64,000 nt of DNA from Paenibacillus sp. FSL W8-0186 (GCF_037969765.1 NZ_CP150207.1:1102001-1166000); one strand, 5' to 3'. Shown: positions 8,144-16,764, counted from the first letter of the stretch. Notes: a model not told the origin generated them from the sequence alone. Made by a program: numbers and translations.

Positions 8144-8995
8144 TTACTTGTCCCCCACAGCCACCGGGTTCTCGCTATACGAAATCCAATCGCTCCAGCT
8201 TCCCGCATATAACCGAACATTGGAATACCCAAGCGAGTGAAGCGCCACGATATTCGGGCAAGCGCTAACGCCCGAGCCGCAGTAGACGATAACCTCGCGC
8301 CCGGCATCTAGAGCATCGATCACTTCTGATAAACTGGTGCGGCGTTGTTCCTCGGACGTCCATTTCCCTTCGGCGTTCAGATTGTTCTTCCAGAACGCGT
8401 TGATCGCGCTAGGGATATGTCCTGCTTTGGCATCGATGGGCTCGGTCTGCCCAAGATACCGGGGGGCTTCGCGAGAATCGACCAATAGCACACCAGGACT
8501 GCCGATCGCACTGCGGACATCCTCCACATCGGCGATCAATTCACCACGTACCACAGGTTGAAAGGACGAAGGAATGACCACGTGCTGATCGGTAGTGACC
8601 GGGTAGCCGTTTTGTTGCCATGCCGAGAATCCCTCATCCATGACATACACCTGGTCATGGCCGAGCCAGCGCAGCAGCAGCCAGAGTCTGGAGGCGTTCA
8701 GTCCTCCCTGGTCATCGTAAGCAACGACGACACTGTCGTTGTTGATGCCGGCCTGGCTGAGGCGCTCAGCTAATGTGTCCGGGTCGGGCAGCGGATGCCG
8801 GCCGCCATGCTCACTGACGGGTGCGGAGAGATCGCTCTCCAAGTCGAGGTAGATGGCCCCGGGAATATGGGACTCGGCGTAAGCAGTCTTGCCGGCCTCC
8901 GGAGCTCCGAGTTGGAACCGGCAATCGACGATGACCATATTAGGTTCGTACATGCGGGCGAGGAGCCACTTTTTGGACACGAGTGGGTTTGACAT
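8144..8995 (-). CDS. sseA: Two-domain rhodanese sulfurtransferase (SseA/TST type)
   Basis: 283-residue tandem rhodanese protein: an inactive N-terminal domain (about 5-130) and a catalytic C-terminal domain (about 155-275). The active-site loop CGSGVSAC (239-246) has the nucleophilic Cys239 that carries a persulfide. The CG-S-G-V-S/T loop is the type seen in 3-mercaptopyruvate sulfurtransferases, so that substrate, or thiosulfate, is likely. RBS aagggagag precedes ATG 8995. It follows a 70-residue hypothetical gene with a 24-nt gap and is probably co-transcribed. A decayed second copy lies at 3150-4336. Confidence 0.9.
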   Translation of the reverse strand: MSNPLVSKKWLLARMYEPNMVIVDCRFQLGAPEAGKTAYAESHIPGAIYLDLESDLSAPVSEHGGRHPLPDPDTLAERLSQAGINNDSVVVAYDDQGGLNASRLWLLLRWLGHDQVYVMDEGFSAWQQNGYPVTTDQHVVIPSSFQPVVRGELIADVEDVRSAIGSPGVLLVDSREAPRYLGQTEPIDAKAGHIPSAINAFWKNNLNAEGKWTSEEQRRTSLSEVIDALDAGREVIVYCGSGVSACPNIVALHSLGYSNVRLYAGSWSDWISYSENPVAVGDK

Positions 8996-9019
8996 AGTAA
9001 TGCTCTCCCTTCAAACGAA

Positions 9020-9232
9020 TTATTTTTTCAACTCAAAAAATTGGCAGTTATCGCGTTTATGGTAGGCAAGATCACTAACGCTGGATTGCGTAATGACGGT
9101 ATCATCTGTAAGGCGGATAATGATTGATCCCGATTCAATAAGATGGTTGTCGCGGAAGACGCGGATACGAAGGCCTTGCTCCATGGCCATTTGTAAATCA
9201 TGCTCCGTAATGAGACGTCTAATCGTTGGCAT
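9020..9232 (-). CDS. Small hypothetical protein (70 aa)
   Basis: Start ATG 9232 is chosen because the longer frame's first codons (atgaaggaggtt) are themselves the RBS. The product begins MPTIRRLITEHDLQMAM and contains a compact beta-rich middle (LRIRVFRDNHLIESGSIII, then TDDTVITQSSVSDLAYHKRD). There is no signal peptide, membrane helix or cysteine pair. It is directly upstream of the sulfurtransferase gene on the same strand. I do not recognise a function; the shape resembles a small nucleic-acid or ligand-binding barrel, but that is a guess. Confidence 0.65.
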   Translation of the reverse strand: MPTIRRLITEHDLQMAMEQGLRIRVFRDNHLIESGSIIIRLTDDTVITQSSVSDLAYHKRDNCQFFELKK

Positions 9233-9252
9233 TCGGATTCGAACCTCCTTCA

Positions 9253-9269
9253 AGCAGAACGGTTCTGCT
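9253..9269. promoter_or_regulatory. Perfect 8-bp inverted repeat before the 70-aa gene
   Basis: agcagaac-g-gttctgct is a perfect palindrome in the 5' leader of the minus-strand pair, 10 nt before its RBS. It could be an operator; no regulator is identifiable. Confidence 0.3.
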
Positions 9270-9417
9270 TATTTACTTGTACCTATTTCTTTTGACTTCT
9301 CTATTGTAGAGACAAGAGCCCAGCCGTGACAAGCGACTACACCATATATTATAGAAAAGAGTTCTAGGGCAACGAGCAATGGGGCAATGCCCATCGTTTC
9401 TATAAGGAGGAAGGGGT

Positions 9418-10080
9418 ATGGGAAGGGCGAGATGGCGGGGAAGAAGTGGAGGCTGCGAGTGTGGTTGCGGGTGCGTGGGTTCCAACAATTCAAAGATCAA
9501 TGCGAATGTACTGCAGAAAACGGCAGTAAGCATGCTGCCATTCTATAGAGCCGTCGCGACAAGCAAAAGTTTTGCGACCATGTGGAGCAGGGCGGTCGTC
9601 ACGGCAAATTTAGATATGATGAAAAAGCTGCTCGACTCGGTAGCTCCGCAAGCGGCTAGGCAGGGGCTGGGCACAAATGGGATCGGGTATTTTGTAGATT
9701 TTGTCTTCGCCAAGCTGGTGTACACGAATGGCACGACAATTCCTCCGGGGACCGTGCAATTCGTGTTTGAACCGAAGGTTCATCAGGCAATAGCCCGGGC
9801 AATGCTTCCGTTGTACATCAGACTTGCCTTCGACAGAGCCTTCGCTTGCAAGCTCGCTATTGCGATTCGGCGCGGCAATAAGCGGCTCGTGAACCTGCTT
9901 GTGCGCAGCAGGGTGCATACGGCGGCTTTGAAGGCGGTGCACATCGAGGATGAGGGCATCGCATTATCGTTCAAATATCCGTTCAGTAAATTTAAATACC
10001 GGAATTTACTGTTTCGTGACAGTTTTTTTAAGCGGAGAAGGCGGAGACGGAGGCTGAGAAGGGAATTGGCCGAAGAATGA
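9418..10080 (+). CDS. Hypothetical protein with Cys/Gly-rich head and poly-Arg tail (220 aa)
   Basis: A strong RBS (ataaggaggaagggg) precedes ATG 9418. The protein starts with a Gly/Arg/Cys-rich segment (GRSGGCECGCGCVG, about residues 8-21), continues with a helical body (about 30-200) and ends in a very basic tail (FFKRRRRRRRLRRELAEE). No signal peptide or transmembrane helix is obvious. The body has repeated phrases of the type AVATSKSFATMWSRAVVTANLDMMKKLL and RLAFDRAFACKLAIAIRRGNKRLVNLL, which look like two related helical repeats. The Cys-Gly head and Arg tail recall spore-coat-type or nucleic-acid-binding proteins, but I do not recognise the family. A terminator follows. Confidence 0.65.
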   Translation: MGRARWRGRSGGCECGCGCVGSNNSKINANVLQKTAVSMLPFYRAVATSKSFATMWSRAVVTANLDMMKKLLDSVAPQAARQGLGTNGIGYFVDFVFAKLVYTNGTTIPPGTVQFVFEPKVHQAIARAMLPLYIRLAFDRAFACKLAIAIRRGNKRLVNLLVRSRVHTAALKAVHIEDEGIALSFKYPFSKFKYRNLLFRDSFFKRRRRRRRLRRELAEE

Positions 10081-10110
10081 GAACGTAGGTCTCGAGTAGA
10101 GCTTGATCAC

Positions 10111-10145
10111 AAAAAAGAGCGCATGCTTCTGCATGCGCCTTATTT
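10111..10145. terminator. Bidirectional terminator
   Basis: gcgcatgc / gcatgcgc stem flanked by AAAAAAG on one side and CTTATTT on the other, between convergent genes. Confidence 0.75.
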
Positions 10146-10155
10146 GTTAAAAGGA

Positions 10156-10725
10156 TTATAACGGAGGATTGCGGTGACATTTCCGGCATACCGGATAATA
10201 CGATTCGTTGCCGCCGATCTTGATCTGTTCTCCCGTATAGACGGGTTTCCCGTTCTCGACGCGCAGGTTCATCGTCGCCTTACGCTCGCAGAACCAGCAG
10301 ATCGTCTTCATTTCTTCGATTTTATCCGCATAAATAAGCATGAGTCTGCTGCCCTCGAACAGCTGATTCTGAAAATCGTTCTTGAGGCCGAAGCCCATCA
10401 CCGGGACATCCAGCTCATCGACGATACGGACAAGCTGTTCGATGTTGTCCTTGTTCAGAAATTGGCACTCGTCTACAAGTACGCAGTAGGGCCGCGGTTC
10501 CTGGCGGCTGACCATGCCGAAGATATCGGTATCGTCCCGGATTGGGATCGCTGGCCTGCGCAGGCCAATGCGTGAGGAAATATAGCCTGTTTTGTCCCGG
10601 TCATCGATCGCCGAAGTGAAGATCATCACCGGTTTATTCTGTTCCTCGTAATTATGCGCCACCTTCAGAATCTCAATCGATTTGCCGCTGTTCATCGCCC
10701 CGTATTTAAAAAATAGCTGAGCCAT
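10156..10725 (-). CDS. tdk: Thymidine kinase (type II)
   Basis: 189-residue type II thymidine kinase that phosphorylates thymidine with ATP in the salvage pathway. The P-loop GAMNSGKS is at residues 9-16, the Walker B-like VDECQFL near 86, the lasso segment with Tyr-rich substrate loop near 170-180, and the structural zinc site is formed by two Cys pairs (CWFC and CRKC). The length is standard. RBS aaaagggg precedes ATG 10725. It lies 34 nt after fabH on the same strand and probably shares its transcript. Confidence 0.95.
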   Translation of the reverse strand: MAQLFFKYGAMNSGKSIEILKVAHNYEEQNKPVMIFTSAIDDRDKTGYISSRIGLRRPAIPIRDDTDIFGMVSRQEPRPYCVLVDECQFLNKDNIEQLVRIVDELDVPVMGFGLKNDFQNQLFEGSRLMLIYADKIEEMKTICWFCERKATMNLRVENGKPVYTGEQIKIGGNESYYPVCRKCHRNPPL

Positions 10726-10759
10726 TGCTGCGCCCCTTTTCTAGTTGTTCATCTAGCTA

Positions 10760-11758
10760 TTATATAGCGGGCACGCCCCAGCGCACAATGAGTCCGGCAT
10801 GCGTAAGGCCGCTGCCGAAGCCGTAAAGGAGCAGCCGGTCGCCGGTCTTTAGCTGGCCGGCATCGATTCCCGCCTGCAGGGCGAGCGGGATGGAGGCCGA
10901 AGAGGTGTTGCCCATAAGCTGCACGCTTTGCAGTGTTCTGCCCAGAGGGATATTTGCTTTCTCGCAAATCGATTCGATCATGCGCAAATTGGCGCTATGC
11001 GGGATGAACCAATCGATTTCCTCCCGACTTAGGTCAGCCTGCTCCAGCAGTTCCTCAATGCCGGCAGTTACGGTGCGTACGGCCCATTTGAACACTTCTT
11101 GCCCGTTTTGGACTATCCTTCCGCGGCCTTCCAAAGGCTGGCCGTTCATCGTCTCAGAAAGTCCGGAACGATATACGCTGATTCCTCCGTCTCCCTGTGT
11201 GCCCATAACGACAGCCTCAAAACCGCCAGGTTCCGTATCGTCGTGCTCGACGAGAACTGCCCCTGCGCCGTCTCCGAATAGAATGCACGTGCTGCGGTCG
11301 CTGTAATCGGTAATTTTGCTCATCGTCTCGCCTGCAACGACTAGCACCTTCCTGTGCAGTCCTGAGGTGATCAGCCCGTTGGCTAAATGCAGGGCATAAG
11401 AGAAGCCCGCGCACGTTGCATTCAAATCGATCGCGCCGGTGCTGGCCATTCCGAAGTGCTCCTGAATTCGGCACGCTACGCTGGGGAATGAGTAATCGGG
11501 CGTCGTCGTGGCCACGAGAATCAGGTCGACATCATCCAACGTTTTGTTGTAGGTATCGCGCAGCTTCTCTACGGCCTTGATACACAGGTGCGAGGTGAAT
11601 TCGTGGTCAGCGGTAATATGACGTTTCTGAATTCCTGTTCGCTGGACGATCCACTCGTCGCTGGTCTCGACCATTTTTTCGAAATCTTCATTCGTTAAAA
11701 TTTTCTCCGGAACATAGGTGCCGATGGCGGTAATCCTCGATTTGGATACAAGCGTCAA
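10760..11758 (-). CDS. fabH: Beta-ketoacyl-ACP synthase III
   Basis: 332-residue condensing enzyme that joins acyl-CoA to malonyl-ACP to start fatty-acid synthesis. The triad is visible: Cys116 in NATCAGFSYAL, His in FIPHSANLRM (about 250) and Asn in MGNTSSASIP (about 280). Start TTG 11758 is preferred because aaggag lies 8 nt upstream; GTG 11767 overlaps that RBS. The gene is not in a fab cluster but stands with tdk, so it may be a second FabH copy. A FapR-like box lies about 110 bp upstream and points to malonyl-CoA-responsive control. Confidence 0.93.
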   Translation of the reverse strand: MTLVSKSRITAIGTYVPEKILTNEDFEKMVETSDEWIVQRTGIQKRHITADHEFTSHLCIKAVEKLRDTYNKTLDDVDLILVATTTPDYSFPSVACRIQEHFGMASTGAIDLNATCAGFSYALHLANGLITSGLHRKVLVVAGETMSKITDYSDRSTCILFGDGAGAVLVEHDDTEPGGFEAVVMGTQGDGGISVYRSGLSETMNGQPLEGRGRIVQNGQEVFKWAVRTVTAGIEELLEQADLSREEIDWFIPHSANLRMIESICEKANIPLGRTLQSVQLMGNTSSASIPLALQAGIDAGQLKTGDRLLLYGFGSGLTHAGLIVRWGVPAI

Positions 11759-11866
11759 AGCAATCACTCCTTCATTTACGAAATAGGTTTGTAAAAAGAA
11801 CAGGCTATTATACCTTTTAAAAAAATCAGAATTTGCAATGATGTGGTCAGGTATTATTATCAGGTA

Positions 11867-11883
11867 TTAGTACCTGGTTATAA
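11867..11883 (-). promoter_or_regulatory. FapR-like operator upstream of fabH
   Basis: TTAGTACCTGGTTATAA matches the FapR binding consensus (TTAGTACC core with an inverted second half). FapR represses lipid-synthesis genes, including fabH, and is released by malonyl-CoA in Bacillus. Position in the fabH promoter region supports the call; fapR itself is not in the window. Confidence 0.6.
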
Positions 11884-12038
11884 TATATATGACTTTAACT
11901 TCGTTGTACAGTCTGTTTGTCAAATAATTCATATTCATCTTTACGAAGGGGAGGGAGTTCGGATCCTAAGCTTAATGAATAGTTACACGCTCCTGCGGAT
12001 GTTATAATGAACTTTGAAAGGAGTGCATCAGTGAACTC

Positions 12039-14171
12039 ATGAAAACATTAGTATTAGCGGAGAAGCCGTCCGTAGCGCGGGAAATCGCGCGTGTGATGGG
12101 CTGCCGCGATAAGCATAAGAGCTATTTGGAAGGGCCGAAATACGTTGTGACCTGGGCGCTGGGCCATTTGGTTGGACTCGCCGAGCCGGAGGACTATGAT
12201 GCAAAGTACCGTACCTGGGCTTTGGAGGATCTGCCGATTTTGCCGGACAAAATGAAGCTGAAGGTGCTGCGGGAGAGCAGCCACCAGTTCAAAGCCGTAC
12301 AGCAGTTAATGAGAAGACAGGATATCCAATCGTTGATCATTGCGACGGATGCTGCGCGCGAAGGAGAACTGCTCGCTAGATGGATTATGGACATGGCGAA
12401 ATGGAACAAGCCGTTTCAGCGGCTGTGGATCTCTTCGCAGACGGATAAGGCAATCAAGGAGGGCTTTGCGTCGCTGAAGCCGGGGAATCAATACGACCGG
12501 CTGTACCAGTCGGCAAGATGCCGGGCGGAAGCGGACTGGATGATCGGGTTGAACGTAACCCGGGCGCTTACGACCAAATTCGGGTCACCGCTATCCGCGG
12601 GACGGGTGCAGACGCCGACGCTGGGCATGATCATGCAGCGGGAGAGGGAGATCCTCTCCTTCCGCTCGGAGGAATACAGCACGCTGCGCGCCGACTTGGG
12701 TTCGTTCGAGGCGGTATGGCGGGGGGCGAATAATGATTCGCGGATTTTTGATCCAGAGAAGGTGAAGCAGCTTCAAGGGAAGCTGGATGGCCGCAGCGGT
12801 AAAATTGTAAAGCTGAAAAAGAGTGAAAAGAATGTCCCGCATCCGCTGGCTTATGATTTGACGGAGCTGCAGCGGGATGCGAACCGCCTGCTCGGCTTTT
12901 CCGCCAAGCAGACGTCCAATGTACTGCAGCGGCTGTACGAGCAGCATAAGCTCGTAACTTATCCGCGGACGGATTCGCGCTATTTGACGTCCGACATGAA
13001 GGACACACTGAAGGAGAGACTGACGAGCGTGGCCGTCGGCCCGTATGCTCCGCTGGCTAGAGCGCTGCTGCGCAAGCCGCTCCCTCTGAGCAAACGGATT
13101 ATCGACGACAGCAAGGTCACCGATCATCACGCGATTATTCCGACCGAGCAGACGGTGCTGCTGAATACGCTAAGCACGGAGGAACGCAAATTGTACGATC
13201 TGATCGTCCGGCGGTTTATAAGCCTGTTCTATCCGGCAGCCCGCTTCGATCAGGTCGCCGTCACTTTGGAGGTGGCCGGGGAGACCCTGCATGCCAAAGG
13301 GACGACGATGAAGGATAGCGGCTGGCGGGCCGTCTATGACGGTCAAGCGGTCGACGAAGACGAGGAGGACGAGGATTCGCTGGAAGGCAGCGGTGCGATG
13401 CTCCCAGAGCTGAGGGAAGGCGAGAGCGTAACCGTGAAGCGCTGCCGCATTCAGAGCGGCCGTACGCTGCCGCCGAAGCGGTACAGCGAAGCGGCTTTGC
13501 TGACGCAGATGGAGAAGCATGGTCTAGGGACGCCGGCCACCCGCGCGGACATTATCGAGAAGCTGGTCAGCTCGGACACGATTGAGCGGCAGGGCAATCT
13601 GCTGCATCCGACCGGTAAAGGCAAGCAGTTGATCGAACTGGCTCCAGGCGACCTGCGTTCGCCGGATTTGACGGCGAAATGGGAGGCCGAGCTGGAGCGC
13701 ATTGCCCGCGGGCAGGGCAAGCCGGGGCCATTCCTGGAGGGAATCCGGGAGATGGCTCAGGGGCTCGTGTCCGGCGTGAAGAACAGCGAGGCGACCTACA
13801 AGCCGCATAACGTCTCCAACAGCCATTGCCCGGATTGCGGAACCCGCCTTCTGGAGAAGAAGACGGGACGGGGGCTGATGCTCGTCTGCCCAAGCGAGGA
13901 TTGCGGGTACCGCCGTTCTGGCGAGAAGCGCCTGTCCAACCGCCGTTGTCCTCAGTGCCATAAGAAAATGGAAATGAAGGAGGGCAAAGCGGGGCGCTAT
14001 GTTCAATGTCTGCCTTGCGGCATTACGGAAACGCTCGGCAATAATGATCCCAAGCGCATGAACAAGCGGGAGGAGAAGCGGCTCGTAAGCCAGTACACGA
14101 AGAAGCAGGAATCCATCGGCTCTAACCTTGGAGAACTGCTCAAGGCGGCCATGGAGAACAAGAACAAGTAA
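12039..14171 (+). CDS. topB: DNA topoisomerase III
   Basis: 710-residue type IA topoisomerase. A Toprim domain (1-140) has the acidic catalytic residues (LAEKPSV, IATDAAREGE with Asp104), the catalytic tyrosine is Tyr308 in LVTYPRTDSRY, and the HGLGTPATRADIIEKL segment is typical of TopB. The C-terminal end carries two zinc-ribbon-like Cys clusters (CPDCGTRL...CPSEDCGY and CPQCHKKM...CLPCG, about 610-680). It relaxes and decatenates single-strand-containing DNA in the cytoplasm. The gene is monocistronic or followed by the tiny gene at 14227. Confidence 0.95.
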   Translation: MKTLVLAEKPSVAREIARVMGCRDKHKSYLEGPKYVVTWALGHLVGLAEPEDYDAKYRTWALEDLPILPDKMKLKVLRESSHQFKAVQQLMRRQDIQSLIIATDAAREGELLARWIMDMAKWNKPFQRLWISSQTDKAIKEGFASLKPGNQYDRLYQSARCRAEADWMIGLNVTRALTTKFGSPLSAGRVQTPTLGMIMQREREILSFRSEEYSTLRADLGSFEAVWRGANNDSRIFDPEKVKQLQGKLDGRSGKIVKLKKSEKNVPHPLAYDLTELQRDANRLLGFSAKQTSNVLQRLYEQHKLVTYPRTDSRYLTSDMKDTLKERLTSVAVGPYAPLARALLRKPLPLSKRIIDDSKVTDHHAIIPTEQTVLLNTLSTEERKLYDLIVRRFISLFYPAARFDQVAVTLEVAGETLHAKGTTMKDSGWRAVYDGQAVDEDEEDEDSLEGSGAMLPELREGESVTVKRCRIQSGRTLPPKRYSEAALLTQMEKHGLGTPATRADIIEKLVSSDTIERQGNLLHPTGKGKQLIELAPGDLRSPDLTAKWEAELERIARGQGKPGPFLEGIREMAQGLVSGVKNSEATYKPHNVSNSHCPDCGTRLLEKKTGRGLMLVCPSEDCGYRRSGEKRLSNRRCPQCHKKMEMKEGKAGRYVQCLPCGITETLGNNDPKRMNKREEKRLVSQYTKKQESIGSNLGELLKAAMENKNK

Positions 14172-14226
14172 GTGTCCGCATAAAACGGCGGCATGCTCGG
14201 AAACCTAAGAATGGGAGGTGATGAGC

Positions 14227-14358
14227 ATGCCCCATCACAAATCAACGAAAATTAAAGATCAGCAGAATAAATCCAGCATAATGGAAGAAGCGATAGAGCC
14301 TAAGCTGAAGAAGCAGGCCAAGAGGCCGCCCAGCTTAAACGAGGTCCCGAAGATGTGA
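14227..14358 (+). CDS. Very small hypothetical protein (43 aa)
   Basis: Start ATG 14227 lies 6 nt after gggaggtg (an earlier ATG at 14221 is too close). The product is hydrophilic and Lys/Gln-rich (MPHHKSTKIKDQQNK, then KLKKQAKRPPSLNEVPKM) with no membrane segment. Strong RBS and a terminator 100 bp on argue that it is translated. No function recognised. Confidence 0.5.
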   Translation: MPHHKSTKIKDQQNKSSIMEEAIEPKLKKQAKRPPSLNEVPKM

Positions 14359-14460
14359 AGCGGATGTGGAGCGGGTTGTTTTCTTGCAAACATGCAGCAG
14401 TCTTTCCATCAAAACAGTTTCGCAGCTTTTCTATACGAGCAGTCACATAAGCTTAAGCAG

Positions 14461-14483
14461 GGCTCCCCTAGAGGGAGCCTTTT
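14461..14483 (+). terminator. Terminator before DUF1294 gene
   Basis: ggctccc / gggagcc stem with a 5-nt loop followed by TTTT. It also shows that the true DUF1294 start lies downstream of it. Confidence 0.75.
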
Positions 14484-14560
14484 GTATTTATTCGGTTAGC
14501 GTTATAATAGAGGTAAGGGAAACAAGTTGCCAAAGTCGGACGAAGATGGGGGCGGTGAGC

Positions 14561-14824
14561 ATGAGATCCGGGCTGCTGCTCTGGTTTCTTATCATTAATG
14601 TAGTTTCGTACCTGGTGATGGCCGACGATAAGCGCCGTGCCCGTCAGAGGCGCGATCGGATTCCTGAGCGGACATTGTTTCTCTTGGCAGCCATCGGGGG
14701 TTCGCTCGGTGTGCTGACGGCCATGAACGTGAAGCGGCACAAAACGAAGCATGCCAGCTTCCGGGTCGGCATTCCGCTGTTGCTGTTGCTGAATGCGGTG
14801 CTGCTGGGTTATTTTTTATTCTAA
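14561..14824 (+). CDS. DUF1294 membrane protein
   Basis: 87-residue protein with the DUF1294 layout: a membrane helix at 4-20 (LLLWFLIINVVSYLVMA), a basic cytoplasmic loop DDKRRARQRRDRIPE, a helix at 37-54 (TLFLLAAIGGSLGVLTAM), the motif KRHKTKH and a final helix at 70-87. Start ATG 14561 is used because longer in-frame starts would run through the upstream terminator. Function of the family is unknown. Confidence 0.85.
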   Translation: MRSGLLLWFLIINVVSYLVMADDKRRARQRRDRIPERTLFLLAAIGGSLGVLTAMNVKRHKTKHASFRVGIPLLLLLNAVLLGYFLF

Positions 14825-14906
14825 GGGTTATTTAATTTAAGTAGGGTTTATTGCACGATCTCGCTTCACTTGTAATTATTAACTAGACAAGGAGAGGTGC
14901 TGACTT

Positions 14907-15341
14907 ATGTTATTTAACAAAATCGTTGCAGCTTATGATGGTTCAAAGGCGGCTACCAAGGCGCTGGATAAAGCGATTGAACTGGTGAAATTATCGCCGG
15001 AGGCTACCCTCGAAGTAGTGCATGTCTTTGACTTTCCGCGTTTCTACGTGGCGGAGGGATATGCCCCCGTACCGGCTTCCGTGAACCAGGATTTCTATGA
15101 ACTGGCGGAGAAGACAGCGGAGGAAGCAAGGAACCGCTTGCAGGCCGCAGGCGTGAAAGGCAAGGTCGAACTGATTCAGGGAGCGCCTGCGGAAGTTATT
15201 CTGGATTATGCGAAGAAGCACAATAACGACGTCATCATCATCGGCAGCCGCGGCCTCGGAGGAATCCGCGAATTCGTGCTCGGCAGCGTCAGTCATAACG
15301 TTGTTCAGCATGCCCGGGTGCCTGTGCTGGTTATTAAATAA
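14907..15341 (+). CDS. Universal stress protein (UspA family)
   Basis: 144-residue USP-fold protein. It starts with KIVAAYDGSKAATKAL (beta1 and ATP-binding Asp) and ends with the nucleotide-binding motif GSRGLGGIREFVLGSVS (about 112-128), the G-2x-G-9x-G-S/T pattern of ATP-binding USPs. Strong RBS aaggagagg. Single gene with its own terminator; expression in stress or stationary phase is expected from the family. Confidence 0.92.
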   Translation: MLFNKIVAAYDGSKAATKALDKAIELVKLSPEATLEVVHVFDFPRFYVAEGYAPVPASVNQDFYELAEKTAEEARNRLQAAGVKGKVELIQGAPAEVILDYAKKHNNDVIIIGSRGLGGIREFVLGSVSHNVVQHARVPVLVIK

Positions 15342-15352
15342 GCATGTTATGG

Positions 15353-15386
15353 AAGAGTGTCCTTAGTGGTAGGGGCACTCTTTTTT
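15353..15386 (+). terminator. Terminator of the uspA-like gene
   Basis: aagagtgtcc / ggggcactctt stem followed by a T run. Confidence 0.85.
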
Positions 15387-15758
15387 GTTAGCTGGCGTTT
15401 GGAGGAGGCAACAGGGCGTTATGCGGGTGTGGGGCGATCGAATAGCTGTGGGGCGGACGAACGGAGATTGCAGCGCAATATCGCGTTTTGGGAGTCTGTC
15501 GTACGGCACCGAAGCTCCCGGCGCGCGGTGGCCGGCGCGGGGTCCTGGGAATGAGGATTTTGTTAAATAGGAGGCGCATGCTGGGGCTGGGGGTGGTGTG
15601 CTGTGCTGTGTGCTGATCGCAGTCAAGACTCCGGTTTTAGAGCCATGTGTACTATGAAGCTTGTTAGTTGCTGGTTTCGCGTCCAGCGGACACTAACGTT
15701 TGACAGTTGTCTTGCTGCTTGGGCTTGGTGCTCGATTCTCGATGATGGCTCGATGCTC
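15387..15758. other. Gene-free stretch
   Basis: No convincing gene: open frames here on both strands have Arg/Pro-rich, low-complexity translations, no RBS and no family signature. A GC-rich first half passes into repeat DNA. Confidence 0.5.
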
Positions 15759-15933
15759 GATTGCTTGTTGCTTGGTACTTGCTGCTTGTTGCTTGGTACT
15801 TGCTGCTTGGTACTTGCTGCTTGCTACTTGCTACTTGCTGCTTGCTGCTTGCTGCTTGCTACTTGCTGCTTGTTGCTTGCTACTTGGTCCTTGTTACTTG
15901 TTACTTGGTCCTTGTTACTTGTTACTTGGTGCA
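15759..15933. repeat. Heptamer tandem repeat array (TTGCTGC / TTGCTAC / TTGGTAC)
   Basis: About 25 degenerate 7-nt units of the form TTGSTRC run head to tail. Because 7 is prime to 3, all three plus-strand frames are open and give Leu/Cys-rich nonsense, which explains apparent genes here. Slippage-prone sequence. Confidence 0.85.
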
Positions 15934-15975
15934 CGATGCTCGGTTCTCTATGCCCGGTGCCCAACTGCTCGGTGC

Positions 15976-16163
15976 TAATGGATACAGGAGGCGTTATTTG
16001 GCAAAAATGCAGGGATTTGTGAAGCTAACGGTTACAGGAGACGCTATGTGTTAAAAAGTTCAATTTATCGTGTGGATTTTCGGTTAATAAGGCCGTCTGT
16101 ATCCGTTAGCGTATTTAACTTTGCTAAAAAGGCCAAATAGCGTTTCTCCCATCCGTTAGCGAT
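15976..16163. repeat. Dispersed intergenic inverted-repeat element (TAACGGA type), copy 1
   Basis: The left arm ctaatggatacaggaggcgt is answered on the other strand by cgctaacggatgggagaaac, with ATTTGGC and TTAGC/GTTAGC motifs repeated inside. Similar elements occur at 39533-39664. No coding potential. Confidence 0.65.
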
Positions 16164-16397
16164 AACCAATACACCAGTGCACCAATGGAGCTTAATACGC
16201 AAATCCCGTCACGTGACTATCCGAGGGAATAAGGGACAAGCCCATCCAACAATTCGCCAATCCAGCTTGATGGACAACGCCAAAAAACGAACATTCCCTT
16301 TTGCAGTATTATTAATGTTCGTGTTTGAGTTGACATGAGCTATCCGGGATTGTTACACTGATAGAGGACGGCAGAGAAGCCGTCAAATGATTGATTG

Positions 16398-16666
16398 AAC
16401 TCGTATAAATCCGGGGATATGGCCCGGAAGTCTCTACCTGAAAACCGTAAATTTTCGGACTACGAGCGAATACACCAGAAGGAAGCCGTTGATGAAAGAG
16501 GAGGCTCTTTCTTCGTTTGATTGCAGAATCGACTCCTAGAAGAACTACGGTCGTACGGGAATCACATTCATTCTGCAATTAGGCAAACCTGTAGTAGGGT
16601 GTATTCATTCGTGGTCCGGGAATCTGTAAATACTTGTTATTTCCAGAATGCTCCGGACTTTTTTAA
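16398..16666 (+). promoter_or_regulatory. Guanine riboswitch controlling the purE operon
   Basis: The purine aptamer lies at 16400-16466: P1 ctcgta/tacgag, loop residues TATAAAT, L2/L3 stems, and GGACTACGAG with the C that selects guanine over adenine. The 3' P1 strand ctacgagcgaatacacc (16460-16476) can instead pair with ggtgtattcattcgtgg (16598-16614), forming an antiterminator. That excludes the terminator gtccggga / ctccggac plus T run (16614-16664). Bound guanine should stabilise P1, free the terminator and stop transcription before purE. Confidence 0.93.
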
Positions 16667-16764
16667 TGGGCTTAGCAGCTATAGCCGGAGCAAGCGGGAA
16701 TAAACGCATAGAAAATGACCAGTTAGAAATAATCAAATACTTTGATAGAAGGAGTGGGCGAGGC

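Noticed and set aside
14366..14560. Long N-terminal extension of the DUF1294 gene
   Set aside because: It would run through a strong terminator and is not part of the family; start at 14561 fits.
15603..16054. Several overlapping Leu/Cys-rich open frames
   Set aside because: They are the translation of the heptamer repeat in different frames; no RBS and no family signal.
16648..16764. Upstream extension of purE
   Set aside because: Passes through the riboswitch terminator; PurE family begins at 16765 with a proper RBS.
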